From NCBI GenBank assembly GCA_947503155.1, contig CANNCL010000003.1:558001-622000 (forward strand): a stretch of DNA of 64,000 bases, read 5' to 3'. This DNA comes from an uncultured Erythrobacter sp. (GTDB lineage Bacteria; Pseudomonadota; Alphaproteobacteria; Sphingomonadales; Sphingomonadaceae). Shown piece after piece: positions 18,023 through 28,237 of this stretch (position 1 is the stretch's first letter; every line of letters starts with the position of its first letter). The notes under the pieces were generated by a model that saw only the letters and a program-made list of their open reading frames with translations, had not been told where the DNA came from and did not search any database. Position numbers and translations under genes: made by a program.

Positions 18023-19012
18023 TTAAGACGCAGGCCAAGGCGAGTAGTCGGAATTCGCAAGCAGCCGAGCTTTTGCATCGTGATATTCGCGCTCCATCCG
18101 CGCCACCAAATGCTCAACGCTTCCGACCGACTTAACCGCGCCGACACCTTGGCCAGAACCCCAGATGTCTTTCCAAGCCTTGGCTTTCGAATTGCCGCCC
18201 GATCCAAAGTTCATCTTTGACGGATCGCTAGTTGGCAGATCGTCTGGATCCAAACCGGCTTTTTCGATGGAGGAACGCAGATAATTGCCATGCACCCCGG
18301 TGAACAGGTTGGTGTAAACGATGCCGCTCGCATCGCCATCAACGATGCCTTGCTTGTAGGCTTGATCAGCATTCGCTTCATCGGTCGCGATGAAGGCGCT
18401 GCCTGCATAGGCGAAGTCGGCGCGCATTGCCTGTGCCGACAGGATCGAGGCACCGTGCGCGACAGAGCCAGACAGCGCGACGAGACCATCGAACCACTCA
18501 CGGATTTCCTGCATGAGAGCAAACGGCGACAGCGCCCCGGCATGTCCCCCTGCGCCCGCAGCGACCGGAATGAGGCCGTCCGCGCCTTTCTCAATCGCTT
18601 TCTTTGCAAAACGGTTGTTGATCACATCATGCATCGTGATCCCGCCCCAATTGGTGACGGCCTGGAATATCTCTTCGCGTGCGCCCAGTGACGTGATCAC
18701 CATGGGCACTTGCCATTTCTCACAAGTTGCCATGTCCGCCATCACGCGGTCATTCGATTTGTGAACGATTTGGTTCACCGCATAAGGCGCGGCGGGCTTG
18801 TCCGGGTTTTCGCGGTTATGCTTCGCCAATTCCTCTGTGATCTGATGCAGCCATTCGTCGAGCAGCGTTTGTGGCCGCGCATTCAGCGCCGGAAAGCTCC
18901 CGATGATCCCGGCCTTGCACTGTGCAATCACCAGCTCTGGCCCGGACACGATGAACAGCGGAGAGCCGATCAGCGGCAGGCGAAGGCGGTCGAAGGGTGC
19001 GGGAAGGGGCAT
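18023..19012 (-). CDS. Nitronate monooxygenase-family FMN oxidoreductase
   Basis: 329 residues, TIM-barrel FMN protein of the NMO/2-nitropropane dioxygenase group. The N-terminal LPLIGSPLFIVSGPELVIAQ, the central AAGAGGHAGALSP (phosphate/FMN loop with catalytic-type His) and the late LSGSVAHGASILSA match the family. These enzymes oxidise nitronates such as propionate-3-nitronate or act as NADH:quinone reductases; the substrate cannot be read from sequence. It converges on the AHH gene and is 77 bases downstream of the amidohydrolase gene. Confidence 0.88.
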   Translation of the reverse strand: MPLPAPFDRLRLPLIGSPLFIVSGPELVIAQCKAGIIGSFPALNARPQTLLDEWLHQITEELAKHNRENPDKPAAPYAVNQIVHKSNDRVMADMATCEKWQVPMVITSLGAREEIFQAVTNWGGITMHDVINNRFAKKAIEKGADGLIPVAAGAGGHAGALSPFALMQEIREWFDGLVALSGSVAHGASILSAQAMRADFAYAGSAFIATDEANADQAYKQGIVDGDASGIVYTNLFTGVHGNYLRSSIEKAGLDPDDLPTSDPSKMNFGSGGNSKAKAWKDIWGSGQGVGAVKSVGSVEHLVARMEREYHDAKARLLANSDYSPWPAS

Positions 19013-19089
19013 ACGGGTGATCTCCTAGAGAATGTCTGAATGCGCGTTAGGTTGCAGTTTGCAACTACGCAAGCCTCTCCATTTGCTGC

Positions 19090-20148
19090 CTATTCAATGT
19101 CATAGAACCGCGCCGCATTTCCGGCATACAATGCCGCCTTCTCATCCGCGCTCGCGCCGGCCGTGATCCGCTTGAACGCATTCCACAGCACCGGGTATGT
19201 CGCGCCCCACCGGTCGACCGGATAGTTGCTCTCAAACATGGCGCGCTGCGTCCCGAATGCCTCGATGCAGGTCTCGATATAGGGCTTCCATAGCGCCGCC
19301 AGTTCTTCTGAGCCAACACCCGCCGCCGGACCAGCCTCTGGCAATGCGCAATTGTGCATCGCCAATCCGCCAAGCTTCACCATCACGTTTTCGCACTTGC
19401 CCAATTCCATGATGCTCTCGCGCCAGATGCCAAAGCGTTCCTCCAACTTGCCCGCGTAACTCGCGCTGCCCAATGGCGTGCCGCAATGGTCGAGGCAGAT
19501 CGGAGTGTCCGGGAATGCACGAGCGAGGTCGATCACATCGCCCAATTGCGGCTCCAATATCCACGCATCAAAGCTCATCCCCCGCTTCCCAAGTTCGGCA
19601 AACCCTTCGCGGAACGCGGCATCGCGGTATAGCTGGGGCGGGGCATGGAATGGCGGGCCCAGCACGTCTGTGTCTGCGTCCCATGCCCCCTGATGGCGAA
19701 TGCCCTTGAACCGGTCAGGAGCCGCCGCCTTCAACGCGTCGAGCACTTCGCCCGCGCCTGCGCCTTGCAACAGGTCTGCATGGCCCACGATCCCGGCGCA
19801 TAGGCGCGTATTGCCGTACATCCCGCTCGCCGATTGCGCCGCGACGCCGTTGACGAACTCAACTTCGCCCACCGTCTTTAGCGCGTCACCATAGGCCGCA
19901 TTGTAGAACGCCCCGCATTCCATGAAGACGGTGGCGATCACATTGTGGCCGCTTTCCGCAACCTCGGCATTGAACTGATCGAATGTGTAATGCGCCACCG
20001 GCACCAGCGTATCGATGAACCGGTGCCGTGGTTCTGGGAACATCGGCATCATCGCGCGCAGGTCCCACAGGTGATGATGCGGGTCGATGATCGGTAGATC
20101 GGGTTCTAGGATGGCTTCTTGGACGGCTTTTAAGGCTGGGGTGGTCAT
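19090..20148 (-). CDS. Amidohydrolase-2 family protein
   Basis: 352 residues. The metal-binding start IIDPHHHLWD, the middle GHADLLQGAG, LDHCGTPLG near residue 225 and FESNYPVDRWG near the end match the amidohydrolase-2 (PF04909) group, which includes lactonases and decarboxylases acting on cyclic or aromatic compounds. The actual substrate is unknown. The ribosome site is GGAGAG, 6 bases before the ATG. It probably forms an operon with the NMO-type gene, hinting at a small catabolic unit. Confidence 0.88.
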   Translation of the reverse strand: MTTPALKAVQEAILEPDLPIIDPHHHLWDLRAMMPMFPEPRHRFIDTLVPVAHYTFDQFNAEVAESGHNVIATVFMECGAFYNAAYGDALKTVGEVEFVNGVAAQSASGMYGNTRLCAGIVGHADLLQGAGAGEVLDALKAAAPDRFKGIRHQGAWDADTDVLGPPFHAPPQLYRDAAFREGFAELGKRGMSFDAWILEPQLGDVIDLARAFPDTPICLDHCGTPLGSASYAGKLEERFGIWRESIMELGKCENVMVKLGGLAMHNCALPEAGPAAGVGSEELAALWKPYIETCIEAFGTQRAMFESNYPVDRWGATYPVLWNAFKRITAGASADEKAALYAGNAARFYDIE

Positions 20149-20576
20149 GCTTATCTCTCCATTTCGGGGCCATTGTGCCCGCCTCTAAGTGCCTTTGCGC
20201 GCATATTCACCCTGATGCTTCTGACACACCTGACACACAGTCCAGGGGGTAAACTTTCGCGTTCTATATGAGCGCCGATAGGGGCGGGCCGCAAGGCGGA
20301 AAGATGAGAGGGGGAAGATTGGAACATGCCGGCTTGGTAACGCGCTGATCCGGTGTAGGAAAATTCGCCGCCGCCGCGTTTTGGTGCGGCTGTATCGCGG
20401 CGGTCATGCTTGGAACGATGCGCGGCTTGTCCGTCTCAATCACCGGATGCCTGTCCGGCGCTTTACGTGGTCATGCTGATCACGTGTTTCACCAATTCTG
20501 TTACGTCGTAAAATATTGGTTTTGATTGAAATCGCAGCACACGCGTCTTGTGCGTTTCGTACAGAGCGAACCAATT
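20149..20576. other. Intergenic region between amidohydrolase and kinase genes
   Basis: About 430 bases that serve as the 5' region of two divergent genes. They contain two CTGACACAC-like words near 20218, and a perfect 8-bp stem CCGCCGCG/CGCGGCGG (20371-20403). A 39-codon frame (20406-20525) ends directly at an alternative TTG start of the kinase. None of this is a recognisable operator, and I see no confident gene. Confidence 0.4.
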
Positions 20577-22691
20577 ATGCAGTCTGAAACAGAGAGCTAC
20601 CGGCTGAGAAAAACGCTCGAATTACTCGGGTATTTGATCACGCTATTTGTTGTGATTTTGTCGTCGGTTGTACTCACTTTGGGATGGGGCGCTGGCTCAA
20701 GGGAATTCACCAATTTCGGCAATCAGTTTTCTGCCATGGCCCCGTCCACGGCCATTCTGTTTCTCGCATCTTCTGCATCGCTATTTTTGTTTCATCATTT
20801 CTCTCAGAGCGCGCGGTTGGATTTTGCGGTGCGATTTGTGGGAACCGCGGTCATTGCCATCGCGCTAACCAATTTGATTTTCCTGATATCTGCTTGGAAA
20901 ACCGGCATTGATCAGCTCATCTGGACGGGATCGTGGGAATTCATTGATGCACAAATGTCAGAGGCGAGCTCAATCGGGTTCCTGTGTCTGGGCACATGCA
21001 TGGTGCAAATATCTGCCAAGACGGGCCTTCACCGGGTGGCCATCACGTCTGCTTCGCTCGGAGTGGCGATCACTCTGCTTGCGCTGATTGTATTCTCGCT
21101 CGACGCCCGGTCGCTTTCCACTGCCGCAATGTATTCCAGCCTGTCGCTTCCCACTGCGGTGGCATTCCTGCTTTTGTTCGTGGCCGTTTTGCTCAATTTG
21201 CGAGAATTTGGCTGGATGAAAATCCTTCTGGGGGATGGCCGGGGATCGCATGATCTACGCCGATTGATGCCATTGGTTATCGGCCTGCCACTCGCGCTAA
21301 TCTTATGGACCACCTATGCGATGGAGGAGCAGGTGTTTGACGAGAATTTCCGGCTGAGCCTGCTTGCAACCGGAATGGTGGTTGGCCTGTCATCAATCCT
21401 TCTCAGGGATGCAGGCAGATCAAACAGGCTGGAAATCAGCGCAGCTGCCGCCTTGGCACGCGCAGCATCAGCAGAAACCGAACGCAAAGAGCAAAAGCGC
21501 CAGCAGGAGCAGGCCGAGAACACGTCTCAGGCAAAAACGCGATTCTTAGCCAATATGAGCCATGAGATCCGCACGCCCATGAACGGTATCCTTGGTTTCT
21601 CGGACCTCCTCCTCAGAGCGGACCTGCGGTCCGAGGAACGCAAATGGGTCAATCTGATTGAGGAATCGGGTCAGACAATGCTCAAATTGATCGACGATAT
21701 TTTGGATCTATCAAAGGTCGAAACTGGTCATATCGCAATGCAAAGAGAGCCAGTCGATATTCGCCATAAGATCGCCAGCGCCGTCCGGCTTTTTAACGCT
21801 TCTGCGATCAAGAAGGGGCTTGTGCTCGAAGGCCATATCGACGCCGATGTGCCGCAAAAAATACTGACCGATAAACTCAGGCTCAGACAAATTTTGAACA
21901 ATCTGATCGGCAATGCGGTGAAGTTTACGCATAGCGGACGGATTGATGTCACGGTGGGCGTCAGGAACGGATCACTGGAGATTTCGGTGGAAGACACCGG
22001 GATTGGAATCCCGCTGAACAGACAAAAAAGCGTCTTAGGAGAATTTTCGCAAGCGGATGAAAGCACGCAAAGGCAATATGGCGGATCGGGTCTGGGGCTG
22101 CATATTAGCAAAAGACTCATCGAGCTTTTGGAAGGGTCGATGGCCCTAAGCAGTGTTGAGGGCGAGGGGACGAAGGTTGTCCTCACGCATCCAATTGAAA
22201 TCCCCGAAAATGGATCGGCTGCCTCCGGCAAGTCAGACGATAATAGCTTAATGAGCGCTGATACAGGCTGGAGCGGCCAGAGAATTGCAGTCGCAGAGGA
22301 TCATGACATCAACCAGATGCTCATCCTCTCAATGTTGAAAGACCTTGGCGCAGAAGCGCAATTGTTCGAAAATGGCGCGGAGGCTGTGAAGGGGATCGTG
22401 GAGGCGGAAGAAGCCGGAGATGGCTATGCATTGGTTCTGATGGATATCCAGATGCCGTCAATGGATGGTATTTCTGCGGCCCGAAAATTGCGGCAAATTG
22501 GATTTTCGCCCGCTCAGCTCCCGATTGTTGCGATGACCGCAAATGCGTTCGAAACCGACGTTCAAGATTGCCTCGAATCCGGTATGCAAGATCATCTTTC
22601 AAAGCCAATGTCGATGAACTTGCTTGCCAACACTCTTTCGAAATGGATGCCGGCAGCGCCAGATTTGAGCCAAAGCGTGCCGAGCGTTTAG
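20577..22691 (+). CDS. Hybrid sensor histidine kinase with C-terminal receiver
   Basis: 704 residues from the ATG at 20577; a TTG at 20526 would add 17. About seven or eight membrane helices (residues 14-290) form the sensor part, of no named family that I can assign. A short coiled coil ([11 protein letters not shown]) leads into the kinase: phosphorylated His in [17 protein letters not shown] box [11 protein letters not shown]1 DTGIGI and G2 [12 protein letters not shown] receiver domain at the end has [10 protein letters not shown] and the acceptor Asp in [13 protein letters not shown]. No output regulator or Hpt gene is adjacent, so the downstream partner is unknown. Confidence 0.92.
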   Translation: MQSETESYRLRKTLELLGYLITLFVVILSSVVLTLGWGAGSREFTNFGNQFSAMAPSTAILFLASSASLFLFHHFSQSARLDFAVRFVGTAVIAIALTNLIFLISAWKTGIDQLIWTGSWEFIDAQMSEASSIGFLCLGTCMVQISAKTGLHRVAITSASLGVAITLLALIVFSLDARSLSTAAMYSSLSLPTAVAFLLLFVAVLLNLREFGWMKILLGDGRGSHDLRRLMPLVIGLPLALILWTTYAMEEQVFDENFRLSLLATGMVVGLSSILLRDAGRSNRLEISAAAALARAASAETERKEQKRQQEQAENTSQAKTRFLANMSHEIRTPMNGILGFSDLLLRADLRSEERKWVNLIEESGQTMLKLIDDILDLSKVETGHIAMQREPVDIRHKIASAVRLFNASAIKKGLVLEGHIDADVPQKILTDKLRLRQILNNLIGNAVKFTHSGRIDVTVGVRNGSLEISVEDTGIGIPLNRQKSVLGEFSQADESTQRQYGGSGLGLHISKRLIELLEGSMALSSVEGEGTKVVLTHPIEIPENGSAASGKSDDNSLMSADTGWSGQRIAVAEDHDINQMLILSMLKDLGAEAQLFENGAEAVKGIVEAEEAGDGYALVLMDIQMPSMDGISAARKLRQIGFSPAQLPIVAMTANAFETDVQDCLESGMQDHLSKPMSMNLLANTLSKWMPAAPDLSQSVPSV

Positions 22692-22797
22692 GGCCAGCGA
22701 TACCCGCTAATGTGAATGCAATTGGGCCGATTGCGGAACGCGGGCTTTGATCGCCAGACGCGTAATGTGCAGCGGAGCTAAGCTGCGCCAAACCCCG

Positions 22798-23547
22798 TCA
22801 CGATTTCAAAAACCCGCCATCAATCGGCACTTCTAACCCCGTTACATAGGATGCGCGCGGACTGGCCAGAAATGCGGCGACCGCGCCGAATTCGCGCGGG
22901 TCACCAAAGCGGCCCATCGGAATGCCTTCTGCGGCCTTCGCCATCATCGCCTCAGGCTCAATCCCCATCCGCTCTGCAAAGCTGCTGTGGAGCGAGCGCA
23001 AGCGGTCCGTGTCGATCTGTCCCGGCATCAACATATTGACCGTAACGCCGTCCGCCGCGACCTCTTTGGACAGCGTTTTCATCCAAGCATGGACCGCCGA
23101 TCGCAAAGTGTTGGACAGCGCCAATCCCGGTATCGGTTCGCGCACGCCGGCAGAGGTGACTGTCAAAATTCGGCCAAACCCCGCTTCGCGCATTGCAGGC
23201 AAGGCCATGCGCGTAAGTTCGGTGATGGACAGCAACATCGGTTGCACCGCGGCCAGCAATTGCCCGGCATCCGTTTCATGCGCAGCCGACGGGGCAGGGC
23301 CGCCGCAATTGTTCACCAGAATATCCACACCGCCCAGCGACCGCTGCGCATGATCGGCAATAGCCTGCGCGGCATCGGGCGAGGCAAGATCGGCGGCGAA
23401 CATGGGCCAAGCCAGATCGCCGCCCGCACTGCGCGAGACGCCCAAAACCTGTACGCCCTCATCACTCAATTCCTGAGCAATCGCCGCGCCAAGACCCCGG
23501 CTTGCCCCGATCACAACGGCGCGTTTTCCTGTCAGTTCAAGATCCAT
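22798..23547 (-). CDS. SDR-family oxidoreductase, atypical active site
   Basis: 249 residues with a Rossmann fold: cofactor loop GASRGLGAAIA and the NNCGGP stretch (normally NNAG). The canonical YxxxK is missing: the matching place reads GLALSNTLRSAVHAW, with no Tyr or Lys. A subgroup of SDRs annotated as 3-oxoacyl-ACP-reductase-like has this same pattern, so the protein is a known variant and not a damaged gene. Activity as a classical dehydrogenase is uncertain. It overlaps the tautomerase gene by 11 bases, which implies co-transcription. Confidence 0.85.
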   Translation of the reverse strand: MDLELTGKRAVVIGASRGLGAAIAQELSDEGVQVLGVSRSAGGDLAWPMFAADLASPDAAQAIADHAQRSLGGVDILVNNCGGPAPSAAHETDAGQLLAAVQPMLLSITELTRMALPAMREAGFGRILTVTSAGVREPIPGLALSNTLRSAVHAWMKTLSKEVAADGVTVNMLMPGQIDTDRLRSLHSSFAERMGIEPEAMMAKAAEGIPMGRFGDPREFGAVAAFLASPRASYVTGLEVPIDGGFLKS

Positions 23548-23746
23548 TGCTGCTGGCCTTGTCTTGATCCTCGTAACTCACGCCGCCGACGGAGAAATGC
23601 GCATCATCAACCTCGTGGATCAAAACCCGGATACGCCCCGCATCAATTTCGAGCGCGTCAGCAGCCGCATCTGTGACCTGCCTCAGCAGCTTCTTCTTCG
23701 CGTCTTTTGTACGCCCTTTGCGCATTTGGACTGTGACAACCGGCAT
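23537..23746 (-). CDS. 4-oxalocrotonate tautomerase-like small protein
   Basis: 69 residues. Met is followed by Pro (MPVVTVQMRKGRT); after Met removal the N-terminal Pro is the catalytic base of the tautomerase superfamily. The rest (LLRQVTDAAADAL, VRVLIHEV-like IRVLIHEVDDAHFSVGG) fits the 4-OT fold. It would tautomerise small 2-oxo/enol acids; the substrate is unknown. It is upstream of and overlaps the SDR gene, so the two may act on related compounds. Confidence 0.85.
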   Translation of the reverse strand: MPVVTVQMRKGRTKDAKKKLLRQVTDAAADALEIDAGRIRVLIHEVDDAHFSVGGVSYEDQDKASSNGS

Positions 23747-23830
23747 AGCTTGCTCCGTTTGGGGTGGTGGTGATTTCGGTCACTATTGGCCTATTTCGCC
23801 AGCATTGAAACACTGGCTTTTGCCAGTCTG

Positions 23831-24268
23831 TTACAATCGCCGAAAATTTATCAACGCATTGAACAAGAACATCGCCAGCCCCGCAAAGATGGAGACCAAG
23901 ATGCGCGCAAGGATATAGTCAATCGCAGTAAACCGGAGCAGCGCAGCATAGAGCACAATCGTCAGGCTAAGCCCGATCCCCGCACTGGCGAGAAAATAGG
24001 CATAACCGGTTGCGACATGGCGGTCTGAACCGGGGAAAATCCAACTGCGGCCAAGGGCATAGTGCACCAGATTGGCGATCAGGAAACCGGCGGCAGCGGC
24101 GACGACTTCGTCAAACCCCGCATATTCCACCAACAACCACAAAACCGCGACGCTGATCCCGAACACCATTGTCGAAACCACAGTGTTCCGCATCAGCATC
24201 GCCGCCGCCTTGCGCGAGAAAATGCGTTCGAACATGTTCGATTTTTCTGGCGGTGAAATCGTGTCCAT
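23831..24268 (-). CDS. GtrA-like membrane protein
   Basis: 145 residues with four membrane helices, the GtrA/DPMS family build. Typical segments are FLIANLVHYALGRSWIFP after the second helix and FLFNALINFRRL at the end. GtrA-like proteins are thought to help move polyprenyl-linked sugars across the inner membrane. No glycosyltransferase gene is adjacent. A second Met (residue 12) could also be the start. Confidence 0.88.
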   Translation of the reverse strand: MDTISPPEKSNMFERIFSRKAAAMLMRNTVVSTMVFGISVAVLWLLVEYAGFDEVVAAAAGFLIANLVHYALGRSWIFPGSDRHVATGYAYFLASAGIGLSLTIVLYAALLRFTAIDYILARILVSIFAGLAMFLFNALINFRRL

Positions 24269-24297
24269 CGGGCGAGGTTCGGTGTTATCGCTCCAAA

Positions 24298-25011
24298 TTA
24301 TTCGGCGGGTTCCAAGAGATCAAACGGTGATGCTCCGTGTTCGGCCGGATCGGATGCATCGGGCCAATCGCTGCGCCGTTTGAGCCACGGATTGACGAAT
24401 AAGACCGGCAATTTGAGGAACAGCAATTCGGAATGGATAAAGGTATCGACCGCGCGTTCCCACCATTTGGGTTCGCTTTTGCCATTGCGTGCAAGCCAAT
24501 CGTCATACGGAGCCCAGTGGCTGGGTTCGTCTTCATGAATGATCGCAAAAATCTTCATCAACACTTTGTCATGACGGACCAGCGGATGATCGAGCAATAT
24601 CTCGACCTGTTTAAATCCGCGTTTTTCGGTCAGCGAAATGACCCGGCACAATTTCTCAAACGAACTGTCGTTATCAATGATGTTTTGGGTGTCGAGTTCA
24701 TCAATGCGCTGTGCAAACATAATCTCCACAAACCGATCAATGTGCCCGCATGTGCGCCCTACAGCGAGCGGCATTGCGCCGCGCAATTCGAACCAGCGGC
24801 GAAACATAACGTAATGTTTTCGCTCATCCGCTCTGTGCTGTTCGACCGCCGCGATCAATTTATGGTCATCTGGCGATCGCGCGACAATAGCGTCCAGCAC
24901 CCGGTCTATTGCGGTATAGCCGCGGTGTTCGTTGTAGATGTAAATCGACCCGAGCAGATCAAGATATCGTTCGCGAAGTTGATTTAGCATGGGTGCAGGG
25001 TACGCCTGCAT
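24298..25011 (-). CDS. Ferritin-like domain protein
   Basis: 237 residues, mostly helical. Carboxylate and His ligands in ferritin-like spacing occur in IYNEHRGY, EQHRADERKHYVMF, SLTEKRGFKQVE and IIHEDEPSHWAPY, which would make a di-iron centre of the EXXH type. Function (oxygenase, storage or other) cannot be read. It lies 29 bases upstream of the GtrA gene on the same strand. Two Met codons (25011 and 24990) are possible starts. Confidence 0.75.
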   Translation of the reverse strand: MQAYPAPMLNQLRERYLDLLGSIYIYNEHRGYTAIDRVLDAIVARSPDDHKLIAAVEQHRADERKHYVMFRRWFELRGAMPLAVGRTCGHIDRFVEIMFAQRIDELDTQNIIDNDSSFEKLCRVISLTEKRGFKQVEILLDHPLVRHDKVLMKIFAIIHEDEPSHWAPYDDWLARNGKSEPKWWERAVDTFIHSELLFLKLPVLFVNPWLKRRSDWPDASDPAEHGASPFDLLEPAE

Positions 25012-25061
25012 TCGGGTTTGATCAAATCGAAACGCGACTAAGCGAGCCTGCGGCCTGCTCG

Positions 25062-26738
25062 TTACCCCCCAACCGCCGAATTCGCCGCGCTCAACACGGC
25101 ACGCACGCTGGCGGTGGCGATGTCTTCGTCAATCCCGCAGCCCCAGATAACGCGCCCGCCGCTTTCGCATTTGAGATAAGCAGCAGCGCGCGCATCGCGG
25201 CCAGATCCCAGCGCATGTTCGGTGTAATCGAGCACTTTGATGTCGAGGTCGAATGCCCCTTCGAGGGTGCTGACCACGCTGGAGATAAGACCGTTGCCGC
25301 GTCCCGAGACGCTTTGTTCGCCGCCATCCACCGCGATCTTCCCGGCAAATACGCGGGTGCCATCGGCGGCGCGGTTTTCTTCATAATCGACCAATTGGAA
25401 CCGACGCGTGTCGGTTTCGATATGGTAAGAGGTTTTGAACGCATCCCAAATATCGGCGGCATTCAATTCCCGGCCAAGATCATCCGCGAGATGCTGAACG
25501 TGACGCGAGAAATCGGCCTGCATCGCTTTGGGCAATTTGAGGCCCTGATCCTGTTCCAGAACCCAAGCAAAGCCGCCTTTGCCGCTTTGCGAGTTAACGC
25601 GGATGACGGCTTCGTAATCGCGGCCCAGATCGGCGGGGTCGATGGGCAGATAAGGCACGCGCCATGTCTCATCATTCTGGCCGCCGCGCGCCTCAAAGCC
25701 TTTCTTGATCGCGTCCTGATGGCTGCCGGAGAATGCGGTATAGACCAATTCTCCGCCATAAGGGTGCCGCTGATGCACGGGCAGGTCGTTGCAATATTCA
25801 ACCGTCTCAATCACGCGGTCGATATCTGAGAAATCGAGCTGTGGGTCGACGCCTTGGGTGTAGAGATTGAGGCCCATTGTCACGAGGCAGCAATTGCCGG
25901 TGCGCTCTCCATTGCCAAACAGGCACCCCTCAACCCGGTCCGCGCCCGCCATCAATCCAAGCTCCGCCGCCGCAACGCCGGTGCCCCGGTCATTATGCGT
26001 GTGAAGCGAGATTACCGCGCTGTCACGGTTCGGCAGATTGCGGCAGAAATATTCGATCTGGTCCGCGTAAATATTGGGCGTAGCCGCTTCGACGGTGGCG
26101 GGCAGATTGAGGATAATCGGTTTTTCGGGGGAGGGCTGAAGCACCTCCGTCACCGCCGCGCATACCTCGATGCTGAAATCCAATTCGGCGGTAGAAAATG
26201 TCTCCGGCGAATATTGGAAATGCCAATCGGTTTCGGGACGCTTGGCCGCTTCATCGCGCATCACCTTTGCACCGGCGACCGCGATTGCGCGCACTTCGTC
26301 TTTTGACATGCGGAACACGATGTCGCGCCATGCCGGGCTGACGGCGTTATACAGATGCACGATGGCGGATCGTGCGCCGGAGAGGCTTTCAAAAGAGGTG
26401 CGGATCAAATCTTCGCGGCTTTGCGTCAGGACTTGTACCGTCACATCATCCGGGATCGCGCCCGATTTCACGAGGCCAGAGATAAAGTCGAATTCGGTCG
26501 CGCCCGCACTGGGGAAACCGACTTCGATTTCTTTGACGCCAATCTCCACCAGCAGATCAAAGAACCGGCGTTTCTTCACCGCATCCATTGGGTCGATAAT
26601 CGATTGGTTGCCGTCGCGCAGATCGGTCGAAAGCCAACGCGGCGCGTGATCAATCACGCGGCCCGGCCATTGGCGATCAGGCAGGTCGATTTGAGGAAAG
26701 GCGCGGTATTTCGTCGAAGGCTGTTTCAGCATGGCCAT
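25062..26738 (-). CDS. leuA: 2-isopropylmalate synthase
   Basis: 558 residues; condenses acetyl-CoA with 2-oxoisovalerate in the first committed step of leucine synthesis. The TIM-barrel start has [17 protein letters not shown] (catalytic Arg-Asp), with the metal His pair in [11 protein letters not shown] and [11 protein letters not shown]. The C-terminal part (about 430-558) is the regulatory domain that binds leucine. It belongs to the longer LeuA type 2 group (the length found in actinobacteria and many alphaproteobacteria). ATG at 26738; a second Met two codons on is also possible. The structured 5' region is described separately. Confidence 0.95.
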   Translation of the reverse strand: MAMLKQPSTKYRAFPQIDLPDRQWPGRVIDHAPRWLSTDLRDGNQSIIDPMDAVKKRRFFDLLVEIGVKEIEVGFPSAGATEFDFISGLVKSGAIPDDVTVQVLTQSREDLIRTSFESLSGARSAIVHLYNAVSPAWRDIVFRMSKDEVRAIAVAGAKVMRDEAAKRPETDWHFQYSPETFSTAELDFSIEVCAAVTEVLQPSPEKPIILNLPATVEAATPNIYADQIEYFCRNLPNRDSAVISLHTHNDRGTGVAAAELGLMAGADRVEGCLFGNGERTGNCCLVTMGLNLYTQGVDPQLDFSDIDRVIETVEYCNDLPVHQRHPYGGELVYTAFSGSHQDAIKKGFEARGGQNDETWRVPYLPIDPADLGRDYEAVIRVNSQSGKGGFAWVLEQDQGLKLPKAMQADFSRHVQHLADDLGRELNAADIWDAFKTSYHIETDTRRFQLVDYEENRAADGTRVFAGKIAVDGGEQSVSGRGNGLISSVVSTLEGAFDLDIKVLDYTEHALGSGRDARAAAYLKCESGGRVIWGCGIDEDIATASVRAVLSAANSAVGG

Positions 26739-27082
26739 GGAGCGTGCTCTTTAAATGACTTGGAAAAAGTGTTGGCGGCGGACCCTTGGACGGTGGGCCG
26801 CGCCATTGTCACGCGCGCGGCCCTACAACGCCCAAGGGCGCATAAGTCGTAGAAGTAGGGTTGCACTGTAAGCCATTGCCGCAGTCTTTGCCGATTATCC
26901 GGCGCAGTGCAAGTCAGGGGATGCGCGAGGGATAAATTGGTTTTTTTGAGATTGTTCAAAAACGTCTGTAACCATCCGGGCAGGCAGCGCGAAAGACGTG
27001 ATGTAGCCAGCATTCAGGCGCTGGTTCAAAATTGATTAGAACGTAAACCCCATTCAAATTTTCCCTTTAGGAGGAAGACCTC
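26739..27082. promoter_or_regulatory. Divergent 5' region of leuA and the YHS gene, with nested inverted repeats
   Basis: On the leuA strand CCCTTGGGCG (26838-26829) can pair with CGTCCAAGGG (26792-26783), and inside it GGGCCGCGC pairs perfectly with GCGCGGCCC (26823-26795). A GTG-started frame of 46 codons (26866-26726) runs through this structure and ends just past the leuA ATG. No Leu-rich leader is visible. On the plus strand the YHS gene has an AGGAGG ribosome site at 27069-27074. Confidence 0.45.
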
Positions 27083-27634
27083 ATGAAGAAATCACTCTTT
27101 GCAATCGCCCTGATGGCCACTGTCGCAGCGTGCGGCGCCCCTGCTGCAGAAGCTCCCGAAGGCGACAGCATGACTGCCGAAGCCGTTACTCAGGCCGCTG
27201 TTTATGCGGATCTTGGCGGCGAACCGGCCGGCCCCGTCTACCGCGAAGCCAAAGGCGATACGCTGGCCCTGTCGGGTTACGACGCCGTCAGCTATTTCGT
27301 CGGTGACGGCGTTCCAGTAGAAGGTACAGAGGAATACACCGTTCGCTTCGAAGGCTTTGATTACCGCTTCGCCAGCGAAGATAATGCGAAAGCCTTCATC
27401 GAAGAGCCTAGCAAATATGCACCAGCTTACGGCGGTTATTGCGCTTGGGCGATCGGTGCGAATGATGCACTCGCTCCGGGTGACCCAGAGGTTTACGAGA
27501 TCGTTGATGGCAAGCTCTACTTGAACTTCAGCGAAGACGTAAAAGAGAAGTGGGTCGTCGATATTCCAGGTTTCATTGAAACCGGTGATGTGAATTACCC
27601 GGCACATTCATCTGACGAACACTATCAGGACTAA
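27083..27634 (+). CDS. YHS domain (seleno)protein family, lipoprotein
   Basis: 183 residues. A lipoprotein signal ends at Cys17 (VAAC). The body matches the YHS domain (seleno)protein family: ALSGYDAVSYF, then DYRFASEDNAKAF, the core YGGYCAWAIG with the Cys that can be selenocysteine in relatives, and DGKLYLNFSEDVKEKW. The role is unproven; YHS domains are often found with metal-handling proteins. The ATG at 27083 has a strong AGGAGG site. It ends in a strong terminator and so is probably transcribed alone. A paralogue without the lipobox lies at 29808. Confidence 0.88.
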   Translation: MKKSLFAIALMATVAACGAPAAEAPEGDSMTAEAVTQAAVYADLGGEPAGPVYREAKGDTLALSGYDAVSYFVGDGVPVEGTEEYTVRFEGFDYRFASEDNAKAFIEEPSKYAPAYGGYCAWAIGANDALAPGDPEVYEIVDGKLYLNFSEDVKEKWVVDIPGFIETGDVNYPAHSSDEHYQD

Positions 27635-27658
27635 ATCGCCCTGACAGATCGAAATTGG

Positions 27659-27692
27659 AAACCCCGTCGCTTAACCGAGCGGCGGGGTTTTT
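27659..27692 (+). terminator. Intrinsic terminator of the first YHS gene
   Basis: AACCCCG(T)CGC pairs with GCG(G)CGGGGTT around an 8-base loop and is followed by a run of T. It starts 25 bases after the stop codon. Confidence 0.88.
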
Positions 27693-27724
27693 CATTTCTC
27701 ACCCGCACCTTTCACCCGCACCCC

Positions 27725-28237
27725 TTACCCACAGCGCGCGCCGCGGATGATCCCTTGAACGTCCAGCATGATGTTTAATCGCGGGTTTGCAGCATCCGCT
27801 CTGACATAGGTGCTGCCCGCATCGATAAACCGCACATCGACGGCTCCGGCGGCGGCGCTTACGACATTGGCGCGGGTCGCGTCATCGGCCAATCGGCCCA
27901 TGAACGGACCCATTTTATTGGCACCGCAGGTCGTGCTGGCGGGATCGGTGGCGGTGCCGGGCGCGAATGGGCCTAATGCCGCGGTTTTTCCCGCGCTGTT
28001 TTCGCGAGGCGCAATGTCTTCGCGAGGCGGAGCGATGGTGGGCGGGGCTGGCTTGTATGGTTGCTGTGCCGCCTGATCGCTGGCTGGATTTTGCTGAACA
28101 GGCGCATCCTGAACCGAAGCACCATCCCCATTGATCCGCGCCGCGAACTCATCGGCCTGACTGCTTGGCCGATGAGGCGTTTCTTCGCTGCAAGCAGCTA
28201 AAGTCAACGTGGCCGCGATCAGCAAGGGTAGCTTCAT
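27725..28237 (-). CDS. I78-family peptidase-inhibitor lipoprotein
   Basis: 170 residues. The signal peptide ends at lipobox LAAC (Cys16). A Pro/Ala/Gln-rich linker (about 20-95) leads to a C-terminal domain of about 70 residues matching inhibitor family I78: TTCGANKMGPFMGRL, VRFIDAGSTYVRADAANPRL and IRGARCG with the family's two Cys. Such proteins are thought to shield the envelope from serine proteases. The ATG at 28237 begins the signal peptide directly; longer starts would spoil it. It converges on the first YHS gene. Confidence 0.82.
   Translation of the reverse strand: MKLPLLIAATLTLAACSEETPHRPSSQADEFAARINGDGASVQDAPVQQNPASDQAAQQPYKPAPPTIAPPREDIAPRENSAGKTAALGPFAPGTATDPASTTCGANKMGPFMGRLADDATRANVVSAAAGAVDVRFIDAGSTYVRADAANPRLNIMLDVQGIIRGARCG

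Noticed and set aside
20406..20525. 39-codon frame directly before the kinase gene's TTG
   Set aside because: No ribosome site, no recognisable family and Cys/His-rich composition without pattern; chance ORF is as likely.
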